A DNA stretch of 64,000 nt from Thermoplasmata archaeon (GCA_015063285.1 SUST01000006.1:1-64000); one strand, 5' to 3'; counted from the first letter of the stretch, positions 1-8,842 are shown. The notes: generated from the sequence alone by a model not told the origin. Translations and numbers: made by a program.

Positions 1-324
1 CATGATTCATGCGGGGTCATCAAGGGAGAGGTCAGGAACACAGGGAAGCTCTCCAGATTCGGTTACATCACCGTGTCATCGGACGATCCCGGGTCAATTC
101 TGAAGGATGGTCCAGTCAAGGGACATGAGTTCCACTATTGGGACAGCGACAACTGCGGATCCTCCTGGAAGGCCGTGAAGACCAATGGGAAGGAGTACAC
201 ATGCATGCATGAGGAGGGGAATCTCATCGCAGGATATCCTCATCTGTACTTCTATTCGAATCCTAGTGCCGCTTATAATTTCCTTTTGAAAGTCGCGGAC
301 TACAAGAAGAAAGGAAAACCCTGA
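1..324 (+). CDS. Cobyrinate (or Ni-sirohydrochlorin) a,c-diamide synthase, C-terminal part
   Basis: The open frame enters from the window edge and ends at TGA 322-324, so only about 107 C-terminal residues are visible. The sequence has the end of a class I-like glutamine amidotransferase (GATase_3) domain of the CbiA/CobB family: FGYITV, then GHEFHYW with the family's conserved His, then AGYPHLYFYSNP near the end. These enzymes amidate the a and c side chains of a tetrapyrrole using glutamine and ATP. In methanogens two paralogs exist, one for cobalamin (CbiA) and one for coenzyme F430 (CfbB). The fragment cannot tell them apart. The family call is firm. Confidence 0.85.
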   Translation, partial: HDSCGVIKGEVRNTGKLSRFGYITVSSDDPGSILKDGPVKGHEFHYWDSDNCGSSWKAVKTNGKEYTCMHEEGNLIAGYPHLYFYSNPSAAYNFLLKVADYKKKGKP

Positions 325-363
325 GACACTGGTTATCAGATACTTCACCCGTGTGTCTCAGGG
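319..363. terminator. Inverted repeat over the diamide synthase stop codon
   Basis: A perfect 11-bp inverted repeat (319-329 and 353-363, arm CCCTGAGACAC) with a 23-nt loop includes the TGA stop. It lies between convergent genes, so it could act as a transcript-end hairpin in both directions. There is no strong T-run after it. Confidence 0.5.
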
Positions 364-433
364 AATGGGCGGATACTCTAACGGACGCAATGGTATGATC
401 AGATGCCAAGCCGCCCTCTTGGCATTTGAGCGT

Positions 434-763
434 TCAAGCAGTTTCTGTGGTAGGCATTTCGATGCTTACCCTGTTGGCAATGAAGACCATGATTGCCCAG
501 ATGGCCAAGATTATCAGAAGCATCGGTACTCCTATCTCTCCCATTTCGACAAGCATTTCTGCCGTGTCCTCAGGGTCTGACATGGCTGTCAGGAAGGGGG
601 GCCAGGGCACAATCTCTCCATGCCAGATGTGCTCTACAAGAAGTGCTAGCACACCTCCCCAAATCATTACGTTCAACCAACCAATATGATATTTCTCAGG
701 AATCTTATTCCTGAATGCTGTGGTAAAGACGCCGACTGTGGCGGCGACTAAGAAACATGCCAT
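434..763 (-). CDS. Small integral membrane protein
   Basis: A 109-residue hydrophobic protein with about three membrane segments: residues 2-20, 33-50 and a long C-terminal one near 75-97, before a polar tail. Its ATG (763-761) shares one base with the TAA stop of the preceding gene, so the two are translationally coupled and probably form one membrane complex. I recognise no family. Acidic residues (WHGE, DPEDTAEML) sit in the central loop. Confidence 0.6.
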   Translation of the reverse strand: MACFLVAATVGVFTTAFRNKIPEKYHIGWLNVMIWGGVLALLVEHIWHGEIVPWPPFLTAMSDPEDTAEMLVEMGEIGVPMLLIILAIWAIMVFIANRVSIEMPTTETA

Positions 764-1080
764 TACTGTGCCTCCTCTGTTGCATTCTTGTTTTTATTTT
801 CTGTTTTAGTGATTTTTACTCTGTCCAGGATGACTGCAATCTCCCAGATCATGAAGACTGGAATTATCATGCATAGACTGAGCATGAACGGATCTACTCC
901 AACCTCCAAGAAGTCTCCCTCAGCACCCTCTAGGAACCAACCGATCACATGATCCACGAATATCATGGCAGTGAGCGCCCAAAAAGCGAGTGCGAGATGA
1001 CCATAACGGTTCACTCCCGGTTTATTGATCCAAGCGAAGGTTGCTACTAAAGCGCAAATCGCTGCTATAACTAGCCACAT
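763..1080 (-). CDS. Small integral membrane protein
   Basis: A 105-residue protein with about three membrane segments (residues 2-20, 27-45, 65-88) and a charged C-terminal tail rich in K, N and E. It is the first gene of a two-gene unit with the 109-residue membrane protein whose ATG overlaps its stop (TAATG). Both have a similar size and aromatic-rich segments, which suggests partner subunits. No family is recognised. It points away from the ribosomal operon, with a 323-bp divergent AT-rich spacer between them. Confidence 0.6.
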   Translation of the reverse strand: MWLVIAAICALVATFAWINKPGVNRYGHLALAFWALTAMIFVDHVIGWFLEGAEGDFLEVGVDPFMLSLCMIIPVFMIWEIAVILDRVKITKTENKNKNATEEAQ

Positions 1081-1349
1081 TTTTGCTTATTCCTCCATAG
1101 TGTTACTTTTTGTAAAAAAGTATGCAATATATAAAAATTTACCAAATAATAGCATTAAAAACTGAGTGTTTTAACATGTTTATTGCACTTTTTATCCAAT
1201 AATATATAAATATATCTAATTCAACAGACAGCAAGAAAAAGGCAGATATGATGTCAAAAAATATGTCGGTATGTCGTGTCTTTCAAACGTTACTTTGATA
1301 ATCCTCTTCTTCTTCCATATATTACGCGCACGTGAACCCGTAGATATCT

Positions 1350-1358
1350 TTATATTAA
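1350..1358 (+). promoter_or_regulatory. TATA box of the ribosomal protein operon
   Basis: TTTATATTA lies about 50 bp before the L18e ATG, which predicts a start near 1380. The spacer 1081-1403 is AT-rich, with further A/T runs near 1125-1140 and 1200-1215 that could serve the divergent membrane genes. I see no coding sequence in it. Confidence 0.5.
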
Positions 1359-1403
1359 GGACCAGTATACAACGGCTTACCCAATGTCGGGAGAGTCAGA
1401 AAT

Positions 1404-1763
1404 ATGACAACAGCAAAGACAAACCCCCAGTTGGTTGCCACGATCGATAATCTGAAGGCAATCACAAGGGACAACAACGCTGCTATCTGGCGAGACATCG
1501 CGCTTAGGCTCGAGAAACCCAAGAGGAACTGGGCCGAAGCGAATCTCAGCAAAATCGAGAGGTATGCCAAGGACGGAGAGACAATCCTCGTCCCCGGTAA
1601 AGTTCTCGCAGCAGGTAGCATCAGCAAGAAGGTAACAGTAGCCGCATACAGCTTCAGCGATGCTGCCGCGAAAGCAATCGTAGCCGCTGGCGGAAAGACG
1701 CTGTCCATCGAGGATCTCGCAAAGGAGAACCCCAAGGGAACCGGTGTCAGGATCATGAGGTGA
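1404..1763 (+). CDS. rpl18e: 50S ribosomal protein L18e
   Basis: A 119-residue protein matching archaeal/eukaryotic L18e: NPQLVATIDNLK at the N-terminus, the basic WRDIALRLEKPKRNW stretch, and the VPGKVLAAGSISKKVTVAAY core. It is a large-subunit protein and the first gene of the classic archaeal cluster L18e-L13-S9-RpoN. The stop TGA is within the ribosome-binding site of the next gene (GGTGAT at 1759-1764). An ATG at 1384 is in another frame and is closed after seven codons. Confidence 0.95.
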   Translation: MTTAKTNPQLVATIDNLKAITRDNNAAIWRDIALRLEKPKRNWAEANLSKIERYAKDGETILVPGKVLAAGSISKKVTVAAYSFSDAAAKAIVAAGGKTLSIEDLAKENPKGTGVRIMR

Positions 1764-1768
1764 TTTGG

Positions 1769-2194
1769 ATGGTTACAGTTATCGACGGAAGGAACCTCAT
1801 TCACGGAAGGCTTGCAGCCATTGTCGCGAAGAGGATCATGGACGGCGAGGAGATCGTTGTCCTCAACGCAGAGGCCATTGTCATCACCGGTAAGAAGGAG
1901 AACACCTTCGCCGACTTCAAGGCAAAGGTCGACCGCGGAGACACCACCAAGAGGAAAGGACCGTTCTACCCCCGCAGGGCAGACCTCCTGTTCAAGAGGT
2001 GCGTCAGAGGAATGATCCCCTGGACATCCACCAGCGGAAGGGACGCTTACAGGAGACTCCACGTCTTCGTCGGAACACCCAAACAGTTCCAGGACGTTGA
2101 GACGGAGAGGCCTGAGGGCGCAGTCAAGAAGATCGGCGGATACTACACAACCCTGGGAGCCGTATCCAAATACCTGGGTTCAAAAGTGAGATGA
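1769..2194 (+). CDS. rpl13: 50S ribosomal protein L13
   Basis: A 141-residue L13 protein with the expected motifs: VIDGRNLIHGRLA at the N-terminus, the central KRKGPFYPRRADLLF, and VRGMIPWTS. A GTG at 1760 is in frame, but the ATG at 1769 is preferred because GGTGAT lies just before it and the family starts here. It follows L18e by 5 bp and precedes S9 by 4 bp, so the genes are co-transcribed. Confidence 0.95.
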   Translation: MVTVIDGRNLIHGRLAAIVAKRIMDGEEIVVLNAEAIVITGKKENTFADFKAKVDRGDTTKRKGPFYPRRADLLFKRCVRGMIPWTSTSGRDAYRRLHVFVGTPKQFQDVETERPEGAVKKIGGYYTTLGAVSKYLGSKVR

Positions 2195-2198
2195 TTCC

Positions 2199-2600
2199 AT
2201 GGTTGAGTGCGTAAACACAAGTGGAAAGAGAAAGACCGCGATCGCAAGGGCTGTCGTCAAGGCAGGTACCGGAAAGGTCACCATCAACAAGGTCCCTATT
2301 GAGGTCTTCACGCCTGAACTTGCAAGGCTCAAGATCGAGGAGCCCCTCGGTCTCGTTCCTGAGAAGGCAGAGAAAGTCGACATCGCTGTCGTTGTGAACG
2401 GCGGAGGAGTCATGGGACAGGCAGCAGCCGCAAGGACTGCCATCGCCAGGGGACTCGTCCAGTTCTACAAGGACGACGAGCTCGAGGCTGTCTTCAGGGC
2501 TTACGACAGGACTCTTATCATCAACGATGACAGGAGAAAGCTGCCTAAGAACCCCCAGGGACCCGGAGCACGTGCAAAGAAGCAGAAGTCCTACCGTTGA
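2199..2600 (+). CDS. rps9: 30S ribosomal protein S9
   Basis: A 133-residue S9 protein. It begins with SGKRKTAIARAVVKAGTGKV and ends with the basic tail GPGARAKKQKSYR, whose terminal arginine reaches the P-site tRNA in known ribosomes. Third gene of the cluster, with a 9-bp gap to rpoN. Nothing unusual. Confidence 0.95.
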   Translation: MVECVNTSGKRKTAIARAVVKAGTGKVTINKVPIEVFTPELARLKIEEPLGLVPEKAEKVDIAVVVNGGGVMGQAAAARTAIARGLVQFYKDDELEAVFRAYDRTLIINDDRRKLPKNPQGPGARAKKQKSYR

Positions 2601-2609
2601 AGTGATAGC

Positions 2610-2801
2610 ATGATAATACCCGTGAGATGTTTCACATGCGGAAAGGTCGTCGGCTCAGCCTACCCCGAGTACGCGAAGCGCGTGAAGGCAGGCGAGAACC
2701 CCAAGGATGTCCTGGACGACCTCGGATTCGAGAGATACTGCTGCCGCAGGATGATCGTCTCCCATGCTGATCTGATCGGCGAGATCGCGCCTCTAGGATA
2801 A
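2610..2801 (+). CDS. rpoN: DNA-directed RNA polymerase subunit N (Rpb10 homolog)
   Basis: A 63-residue protein of the usual length for the archaeal Rpb10 homolog. It has the zinc-binding pattern CFTCGK near residue 7 and the adjacent YCCRRM cysteines near residue 44, plus [10 protein letters not shown] at the N-terminus. It helps assemble the D/L/N/P platform of RNA polymerase. Last gene of the L18e-L13-S9-RpoN operon, followed by a strong hairpin. Confidence 0.95.
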   Translation: MIIPVRCFTCGKVVGSAYPEYAKRVKAGENPKDVLDDLGFERYCCRRMIVSHADLIGEIAPLG

Positions 2802-2809
2802 AACTATCA

Positions 2810-2841
2810 AAACCCGTCTGGACAGTACGTCCGGGCGGGTT
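2810..2841 (+). terminator. Hairpin after the ribosomal operon
   Basis: AACCCGTCTGGAC and GTCCGGGCGGGTT form a 13-bp stem with one G-U pair around a 5- to 6-nt loop, 9 bp after the rpoN stop. An A/T-rich stretch follows before the tRNA gene. Confidence 0.65.
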
Positions 2842-2889
2842 CCTTAAACAATAAACTTTTTAATCAAAACAGATTACCCCGATTCTGTC

Positions 2890-2962
2890 GGGCCCGTGGG
2901 GTAGCTTGGTATCCTTCGTGCTTGGGGTGCACGTAACTCCAGTTCAAATCTGGGCGGGCCCA
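2890..2962 (+). tRNA. tRNA-Pro (anticodon GGG)
   Basis: A full cloverleaf can be drawn. The acceptor GGGCCCG (2890-2896) pairs with CGGGCCC (2955-2961), with discriminator A at 2962. The anticodon stem CGTGC/GCACG closes the loop TTGGGGT, giving anticodon GGG, which reads CCC and CCU proline codons. The T-loop is TTCAAAT. The CCA end is not encoded and there is no intron. Confidence 0.95.
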
Positions 2963-3061
2963 CTTCGATTTATGTCATCTGACGTAAGTTTTGCACCCAC
3001 TCAAACCTAGTCTGGATAGATACAAAATGCCCTCAAACCCCCTTAGGAAGACGGTGTTGTC

Positions 3062-3436
3062 GTGGCGTTCGACTGCGAGGCACCGGGACTGGACGGGACC
3101 TTCCTGAATCCTGAAGGGACCTGGTCATATTCGATAAATCCGTTGAACTGGAGGACCGACGGTACCGTTGCGGACAGATCGTTGAACATATGCTCACGCG
3201 TGTACGACCTCCTTGGAAATCCAAAGGAGGAGATACCCAACCATTGCGGCTGCTACATAGAACCTGGGAGAGGGGTCCTGAAGGTCACGGACGTGGAACC
3301 GGAAAATATCGAACAGCTGATCCCGGGACTTCCGAAGGAATGCTTCCATGTCCAGGACTACCAGTTCTTCTTCTACAATCTGAAGAAGAATGTCATGGAT
3401 GGGAAGGCTGCATTCTTTGGGAAAAGACGAATCTGA
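3062..3436 (+). CDS. Hypothetical cytosolic protein
   Basis: A 124-residue protein starting at GTG 3062. An in-frame stop at 3044 leaves little alternative. It has no signal peptide or membrane segment, and contains three cysteines (CEAPG, ICSRVY, HCGCYIEPGRG) and a YQFFFYNLKKN stretch. The composition is that of a normal folded protein and the frame is clean. I do not recognise a family. No clear ribosome-binding site is seen, so the start is uncertain. Confidence 0.55.
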   Translation: MAFDCEAPGLDGTFLNPEGTWSYSINPLNWRTDGTVADRSLNICSRVYDLLGNPKEEIPNHCGCYIEPGRGVLKVTDVEPENIEQLIPGLPKECFHVQDYQFFFYNLKKNVMDGKAAFFGKRRI

Positions 3437-3558
3437 TCCGAAGTGCGATTTCATTAGGTCTTTTCTGATCGGAATGTGGCTCCGACCATTATCCAAATCA
3501 ATTTGAAAAAACTGGTGTTCAGCCGGCATAAATGATGCCGACTTTACACCAAATTGGT

Positions 3559-4422
3559 TTATGCAGTTATGGTAAGTTTCACGGATGCATTATATTCAAT
3601 TTTCTGCATAGTGACCTTACCTTCTTGTTTGAGGATCGTTCCCTTGTAGACATAGACGTTGACACCGTCGTAGATCTCTTTTTCTTCAGTCTCCCCAGTG
3701 ATCGTATAGATGGTCACACTCTTTCCCTCGAAGGTGCCCGATTTCTCTGTGATTTTGCATTTTTTGTAGTCGTCAGGATCATAACCGAAGTTACCTTCTG
3801 TGTAGAAGTCTTTGACATCACAATCATCATCTTTGGTTGTCACAGAATCGAATGTGATTGTCAATTTCCCGCTGCTAGTACCTAAATGAAGAGTTGTGGT
3901 CATTGTACCAGATTCCGAGGTCATTTTCGATTCCAAGGATCCGCTGACCATAGTAACGTTCGTCCCATCATAAGTGATTGTTAGGTCGTAGACGTAATGC
4001 ATACCATACAGTGTATCATACTTACCGGTAATTGTATAGTTGTTGCCATCATGTTTTACATTGACGCCCTGAGGAATCGTATCGGAAGTATAATCGAAAC
4101 CGAACATTTCCTCGAAGGACTCAGGTGAAAATGAGTCAAGCTGATACGCATCGTACATAGGAGCTCCAATAATTTTAGTTGTTTCCGTGTAACTGACTTT
4201 TCCGTTCGAAACGGACTTCACTTCGTGAGTGGTCTCGAGCTTCATATCCCCGATTGTACCGGACAATTCCATTTTCATGCCCTTCTTTATGTTATCTGTA
4301 GAGTCCAAAAGGTCGTATTGCGAATCTTTAGAATCATTGTTGTTGTTCAAGACGAAGAATGCTGCGCATCCTCCGATGGCTACAACAGCGATGACCGCTA
4401 TGGCGATAATCTTTGCATCCAT
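3559..4422 (-). CDS. Membrane-anchored extracellular protein, beta-rich
   Basis: A 287-residue protein with one N-terminal membrane segment (residues 4-25, ending GGCAAFFVL), then an Asn/Asp/Ser-rich linker and a long soluble domain rich in T, S, K and alternating beta-type residues. Repeating phrases of the kind VSYTETTKI and VTMVSGSLESKM suggest beta strands. It is probably tethered outside the cell. The cysteine in GGC could be a lipidation site, but in this group an N-terminal membrane anchor is equally likely. The frameshifted gene immediately downstream (4808-5749) is a relative. Confidence 0.65.
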   Translation of the reverse strand: MDAKIIAIAVIAVVAIGGCAAFFVLNNNNDSKDSQYDLLDSTDNIKKGMKMELSGTIGDMKLETTHEVKSVSNGKVSYTETTKIIGAPMYDAYQLDSFSPESFEEMFGFDYTSDTIPQGVNVKHDGNNYTITGKYDTLYGMHYVYDLTITYDGTNVTMVSGSLESKMTSESGTMTTTLHLGTSSGKLTITFDSVTTKDDDCDVKDFYTEGNFGYDPDDYKKCKITEKSGTFEGKSVTIYTITGETEEKEIYDGVNVYVYKGTILKQEGKVTMQKIEYNASVKLTITA

Positions 4423-4807
4423 AATGGAAGAGTTGATTTGATTGATTTAAAAGTATTGAGTTAGTCCAGCTTTACGCATGATTTCGACATAAAAACACAT
4501 CTTAGAACAGCCAAAAAGACCGACGTTAGTGCTCACAAGGCATTGAATCTGCCTTCGACGGCCATAGTGAGGTTATCTCGTAGATCTTATCCTGAGCGAG
4601 GTTCTGAATAGATATTATGTTTGTTCATGTGGGGTCACAATAGAAACGATTCATTGTCGAAATGATATGCAGAACAATTATTATACGTAGAATCTGCCAT
4701 ACTACAGAGAGTTCTGTAGAAGCAGATTTGTTGGATTATATGAGGCCGAAAATTCCGCGATAGCGTAAAAAAGGAGAGGCAACCGTTGGGCCACCTCTTG
4801 TTGGGTT
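4423..4807. other. 385-bp spacer without a gene
   Basis: I see no intact gene here. On the minus strand, near 4530-4610, there is a short open stretch reading LAQDKIYEITSLWPSK with coding-like composition but no start and a stop upstream. It may be a remnant of a decayed gene. Confidence 0.3.
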
Positions 4808-5749
4808 TCAGAGTTTTATGAGGCTGGTGCCCTTCAGGGTCATTTCCTGAGTCTCGTCCTGTGTGGTCTTGTAGAGGACGTCATTCGAACCGAAGTAGTA
4901 TATCTGGACTACTTTGCCATCGATATCGTCGTTGTATGTCATCTGCTGGGCTGTGAGTTTCTTCTTTCCGAAGGTGGTATCGATAGTCTCGTAGTATTTT
5001 TCACCGTAGGCTACTTTGTATTGCGCTTCCATGACCTTCTTCGCATACTCGTATGAAACGAAGGCGAGGAACTGATCCTTGGTGAACTTGAGGCCTGATT
5101 CGGTCGTTATTTTGTCTCCATCGATGGATTTGATGACGAATTTTGCAGTCCTTGTCGAATCGGTCTTCACGACACTGGTTGCTGTGCATGTTTCGCCGTC
5201 GCAGTTGGAGACAGTGACAGTTTGCTCGTTGTCCTGTATAATGCTGTTCTTTGCTTTGACGAATGAGCCGTTGGTGACAACCTGCTCGTCAATAGTCTTC
5301 TTGACATCCAGGTTTGTATCTGTCAATTCCAAGGTACCGGTAGCCATAGCCGACTTAACGGTCATTTTGTAGTATACGCCTGAGGTCTGATCGATCCACA
5401 TGGCAGAATCGTTGCCTGATTCGTAGCTGTACGTATAAACGTCGCAGATGACGTCTTGTCCTTTGAACTTGATCGTTTCGGTACCGGTTTTTCAAACATG
5501 CTGGCGTCACGGTAAAGGTAGCCGGTCAGGAATTCATAGATCGGCAGGTCGTCATAGATTGTTGTCGTCGTGTCGTGCTCCGACATCTCGACTTCGATGT
5601 AACCGCCTACTTTCAAATCCGTTCTGATGCTGTCATCCCGCTGTTGCCCGAAAGTAGGAAATATGCTCCTACTCCAGCCACAGCGATGATCGCTACTATG
5701 ATAATCGCAATGTAAGTGGATTTTATGATGATTTAGTAGACCAACTCAT
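4808..5749 (-). pseudogene. Decayed membrane-anchored extracellular protein
   Basis: Joined across frames, this reads as one gene: a possible ATG at 5749, an N-terminal membrane segment (YIAIIIVAIIAVAGVGAYF, about 5655-5715), then DLKVGGYIEVEMSEHD, YLYRDASMFEK, GTETIKFKGQDVICDVYTY, and a C-terminal part ending at 4808. Frame changes are needed near 5730, near 5632 (one base short in a G-run) and near 5490. The layout resembles the intact neighbour at 3559-4422. Three breaks in one gene suggest real decay, although assembly error is possible. Confidence 0.7.
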
Positions 5750-5882
5750 TAAAAAAAGAATTTTCAAGTATGTCGGAGAATGTGCCTCATGAACCATAGC
5801 TGTGATGACATCCATCTTTTCCTTGAATGAGATGTTTCGCATCATTTGAGGTTACGGCGGATGTCTTTCTCATCGATCGACA

Positions 5883-7280
5883 TCAGATGTTGGGGATGAC
5901 GGTATAGGTCAGTACGAAATACACTAGGAAGACGACCCCGATCACCTTCATCACCGTAGGTATCTCCGATTTCTTACCTGTGAGAACCATTCCCCAAAGA
6001 TATACCATGGAGCCGAGAGCTATCCCGTCCGTTATGGATCCGGCCAATCCCATCATGAAGATCGTTGTGAATGCTGTCGCCAAGGATATGGGGTTCATCC
6101 AGTTGATGTCCTTCACGGTCCTGATCATCATGAAACCCACGATCACGAGCGCCCCGACCGTGCATGCTGACGTGACGATCGAGAAGACTGGTGTGAAGAA
6201 CAATGCCAAGAAGAACATGATGCCGACGACCACAGCCATCAGACCCGTCCTTGCACCGGCAGTTATCCCTGTTGTGGACTCGACAAAGGATGTCGTGGTG
6301 GATGTACCTGCAACCGCACCGAACACCGTGGCCAAGGAGTCCGTCATGAATACCTTCTCGTTCCCTTCGACGTTGCCCTCGTCGTCGATTACGCCTGCCG
6401 CATTTCCGGCAGCCACAAGGGTGCCGGTCGTGTCGAACACATCGACCACGAGCAATGATATCACAGAGACAATGAAAGCGGGCCACATCTTGATGTCGAA
6501 CAGTTCGAAATGTGTGAAGACATCTCCGAAGAGACCGAAATTCGGTGTGGTGACTATAGCATCCACAGTAGCCGTTCCCACTCCCGGAATCAGGCTCATG
6601 CCGTTCACGGTGGTGTCCCACCCGAACAATTGGCCTCCGATGAATCCGACGATCACGGTCAGGATCGCCCCTATCAGGACCGCGGACCAATGATTTCTGT
6701 ACCACAGGGCCAGTGTGGTCAGGATGCAGAACAGGCCAAGCAGCACGCCCGGGGATCCGAGTTCTCCAAGCGTGAGCGCGGAACCTTCCCCGTGGACGAT
6801 GATTCCCGCATTGAACAATCCAACCATGACGATGAAGAACCCTATACCCCCAGAGATGGCGAGCTTGATGATCAGCGGGATCCCGTCCATGATCTTATGC
6901 CTTATACCGGTGACCGTGAGGATGAGGAAAAGCACTCCAGATATGAACACGGCCATCAGCGCAGAGTAGTAGTCGAATCCCATCGCGCCCACTATGGTGA
7001 ATGCCACGAAGGCGTTGATCCCCATCCCGGGGGCTAAGGCCAGCGGGAATCTCGCATAGAGTCCCATGAGCAGACATGATACACATGCTGCCAGTGCCGT
7101 CGCGCCGACCAGATCTTGGAAGTCTATCCCCGTGGTGCTGGACAGGATGGATGGGTTGACCGCCAGTATGTACAGCATAGCGAGGAACGTGATTATTCCG
7201 CCTCTGATCTCCGTACGGATATCGGAGCCCCTCTCGGATATGTGGAAGAAATCATCGATTTTGGTCGACAGTTCAGACAT
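5883..7280 (-). CDS. Purine (adenine/guanine/hypoxanthine) permease, AzgA type
   Basis: A 465-residue NCS2-superfamily permease of the AzgA branch. It begins FFHISERGSDIRTEIRGGI and FLAMLYILAVNPSIL, then FPLALAPGMGINAFVAFT, and later LVVDVFDTTGTLVAAG and GTSTTTSFVESTTGI, all hallmarks of this family. About 12-14 membrane segments are expected, with proton-coupled uptake of purine bases. It stands alone, 80 bp from the next minus-strand gene. Nothing is truncated. Confidence 0.9.
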   Translation of the reverse strand: MSELSTKIDDFFHISERGSDIRTEIRGGIITFLAMLYILAVNPSILSSTTGIDFQDLVGATALAACVSCLLMGLYARFPLALAPGMGINAFVAFTIVGAMGFDYYSALMAVFISGVLFLILTVTGIRHKIMDGIPLIIKLAISGGIGFFIVMVGLFNAGIIVHGEGSALTLGELGSPGVLLGLFCILTTLALWYRNHWSAVLIGAILTVIVGFIGGQLFGWDTTVNGMSLIPGVGTATVDAIVTTPNFGLFGDVFTHFELFDIKMWPAFIVSVISLLVVDVFDTTGTLVAAGNAAGVIDDEGNVEGNEKVFMTDSLATVFGAVAGTSTTTSFVESTTGITAGARTGLMAVVVGIMFFLALFFTPVFSIVTSACTVGALVIVGFMMIRTVKDINWMNPISLATAFTTIFMMGLAGSITDGIALGSMVYLWGMVLTGKKSEIPTVMKVIGVVFLVYFVLTYTVIPNI

Positions 7281-7362
7281 GTTTCGCCTTTTGGTTAGTA
7301 TTACATTGACTTTAAGGTATTTACTTATCCTATGGATGCTTCTTCAAACCTCGAGAATTTCC

Positions 7363-7854
7363 TCATTCCAGAATAGGGAACCTCTTGACGATGCCCAATT
7401 CCTTCCATTTGCTGTGGAGCGACAGGCGCTCATACCCTCCGAGGAAGTACGTCGCCGCCAATCCCGCTATGAGGATGATGCGATGGTCTATGAGGGGATT
7501 ATCCTTCGGAGGGATGCATAACGAGTACATGATCAGAAGGAACGCGACCATGAAGACCGTAGTAAGTTTGGATGCTATCCCGAGGATCAATGTTATCCCC
7601 ATGATCAGAAGGCCGGCCATCAACAGCAGGTCGACGAACTGATTGCCTCCTATCGAGTCGTAGAAGTCCTTGAATATCCCTCCGGTCACATAGGTGACGA
7701 AGGACGACGGGGATGCCCCGTCGATCAATCCGGATCCGCTGGGCGTCTGGAACCCCAGTCCCAATAATTTGTCGAAGAACGGCCAGAGCATTATCCATCC
7801 TACCAGTATCCTGAATGCAGCCAGGCAGTATTCCCCTTTCTCTTTGTTTTCCAT
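7363..7854 (-). CDS. DoxX/DoxD-like membrane protein
   Basis: A 163-residue protein with about four membrane segments. The start is placed at the ATG at 7854 (MENKEKGEYCLAAFRILVGW); the 33 residues of upstream open frame are arginine-rich and unlike protein. The AFRILVGWIMLWPFFDKL stretch and the pattern of four helices fit the DoxX/thiosulfate:quinone oxidoreductase small-subunit-like family. Its role here is unknown, since no partner oxidoreductase is nearby. Confidence 0.65.
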   Translation of the reverse strand: MENKEKGEYCLAAFRILVGWIMLWPFFDKLLGLGFQTPSGSGLIDGASPSSFVTYVTGGIFKDFYDSIGGNQFVDLLLMAGLLIMGITLILGIASKLTTVFMVAFLLIMYSLCIPPKDNPLIDHRIILIAGLAATYFLGGYERLSLHSKWKELGIVKRFPILE

Positions 7855-7891
7855 GCCGGTGAATCCCGGTTCATGATAATTAGGATGTCTG

Positions 7892-8818
7892 TCAGCGCGT
7901 GAAGGCCATGAGGATTTTCTCGGGAAGAGTCTTCTTCTTCTCGGAATGGACATGCTCCACGCCGATGGCGCCCTCGTGGCGGGCGATGAGCCTCACGAGC
8001 TTCTCCTCGTATGCCCACTGGTCTCTGATGTGGTCGTTCATCAGATGGATGGACCACATGGTGGAGATGATCGAGAACAGACCGAATGTGAGGATCATGG
8101 GGATCACGAACTTCCACAGAGGTATCTTGGCGTCAAAGGCTTCGATCGTTCCGAGATTGGGGAAAATATCCGACATCTCCTCTGCGAACAGTTCCGTGAA
8201 CCTGTGCTGCAGAACCGTATGCTTGGCGATGTGGCGGTAGATGTAGATGCTGGTGAACGAAAGCTGGACGATCATCACGAATATCAGGATGTTGATGGTC
8301 ATCACGGCCATGTGCGGTTCCAAGTTGCGCAGGCTGATGAACAATGCCTGGAATACGCATACGGTTATCACGAACGCGAACCAGATGAGGAATCCCCTCG
8401 CTACGCGTCTGATCCTATCCAGATATATCTGGTTGCGTATCGATATCAACTCTTCGGTCCCGCGCCCGTATGATTCCATGTATGTTATCAGGGAATCCAT
8501 CCAGACGACGTCGCGTTCGTTGTGTTCGAGATACGTCTTCAGGATCAGGTAGAGGATGAACGTCCCGATGGTGTATTCCATGAGATGGGCGCCCGCGAAA
8601 TCGTCCATGTGGTCCAGTATGAAATTGGGCAGTTCAATCACATCGGTGGGGTCTGCAATGAACCTGTTGTAGACCCACAGGATGTCCAGAGTGAGAAGTA
8701 TTGCAACGACCGGAGTGACGACCATGATCAGGAGCAGTGCTCCGATGCGGATTATGGAATCCTTGTCCGAGCGTCTGACGACGCACGTTAGGAATCTGTC
8801 GGCACCCGTGTCGGTCAT
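7892..8818 (-). CDS. Multi-pass membrane protein, paralog A
   Basis: A 308-residue protein with about five membrane segments (near residues 25-48, 82-98, 142-162, 170-192, 236-256). It has the same length as, and is highly similar to, the protein at 9420-10346: shared stretches include DILWVYNRFIADPTDVIELP, SIHLMNDHIRD and HEGAIGVE. The conserved C-terminal HEGAIGVE tail is probably cytosolic. The family is not recognised. It is divergent from the 187-residue membrane gene, with a near-perfect palindrome between the two starts. Confidence 0.7.
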   Translation of the reverse strand: MTDTGADRFLTCVVRRSDKDSIIRIGALLLIMVVTPVVAILLTLDILWVYNRFIADPTDVIELPNFILDHMDDFAGAHLMEYTIGTFILYLILKTYLEHNERDVVWMDSLITYMESYGRGTEELISIRNQIYLDRIRRVARGFLIWFAFVITVCVFQALFISLRNLEPHMAVMTINILIFVMIVQLSFTSIYIYRHIAKHTVLQHRFTELFAEEMSDIFPNLGTIEAFDAKIPLWKFVIPMILTFGLFSIISTMWSIHLMNDHIRDQWAYEEKLVRLIARHEGAIGVEHVHSEKKKTLPEKILMAFTR

Positions 8819-8820
8819 AA

Positions 8821-8842
8821 AACAGCAATTATAATTACTGTT
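8821..8842. promoter_or_regulatory. 22-bp near-perfect palindrome between divergent genes
   Basis: AACAG and CTGTT arms flank an A/T core; the 22 bp match their reverse complement except at one symmetric pair. The site abuts the minus-strand start (8818) and lies 24 bp before the plus-strand start (8867). It could be an operator or include the TATA element for one gene. Confidence 0.4.

Noticed and set aside
4530-4620. Minus-strand coding-like fragment (LAQDKIYEITSLWPSK)
   Set aside because: No start, an upstream in-frame stop and no recognisable family; kept only as a possible remnant in the spacer entry.
5980-6693. Long plus-strand frame opposite the purine permease
   Set aside because: It is a shadow of the permease codons and lacks family features; the minus-strand gene is unmistakable.
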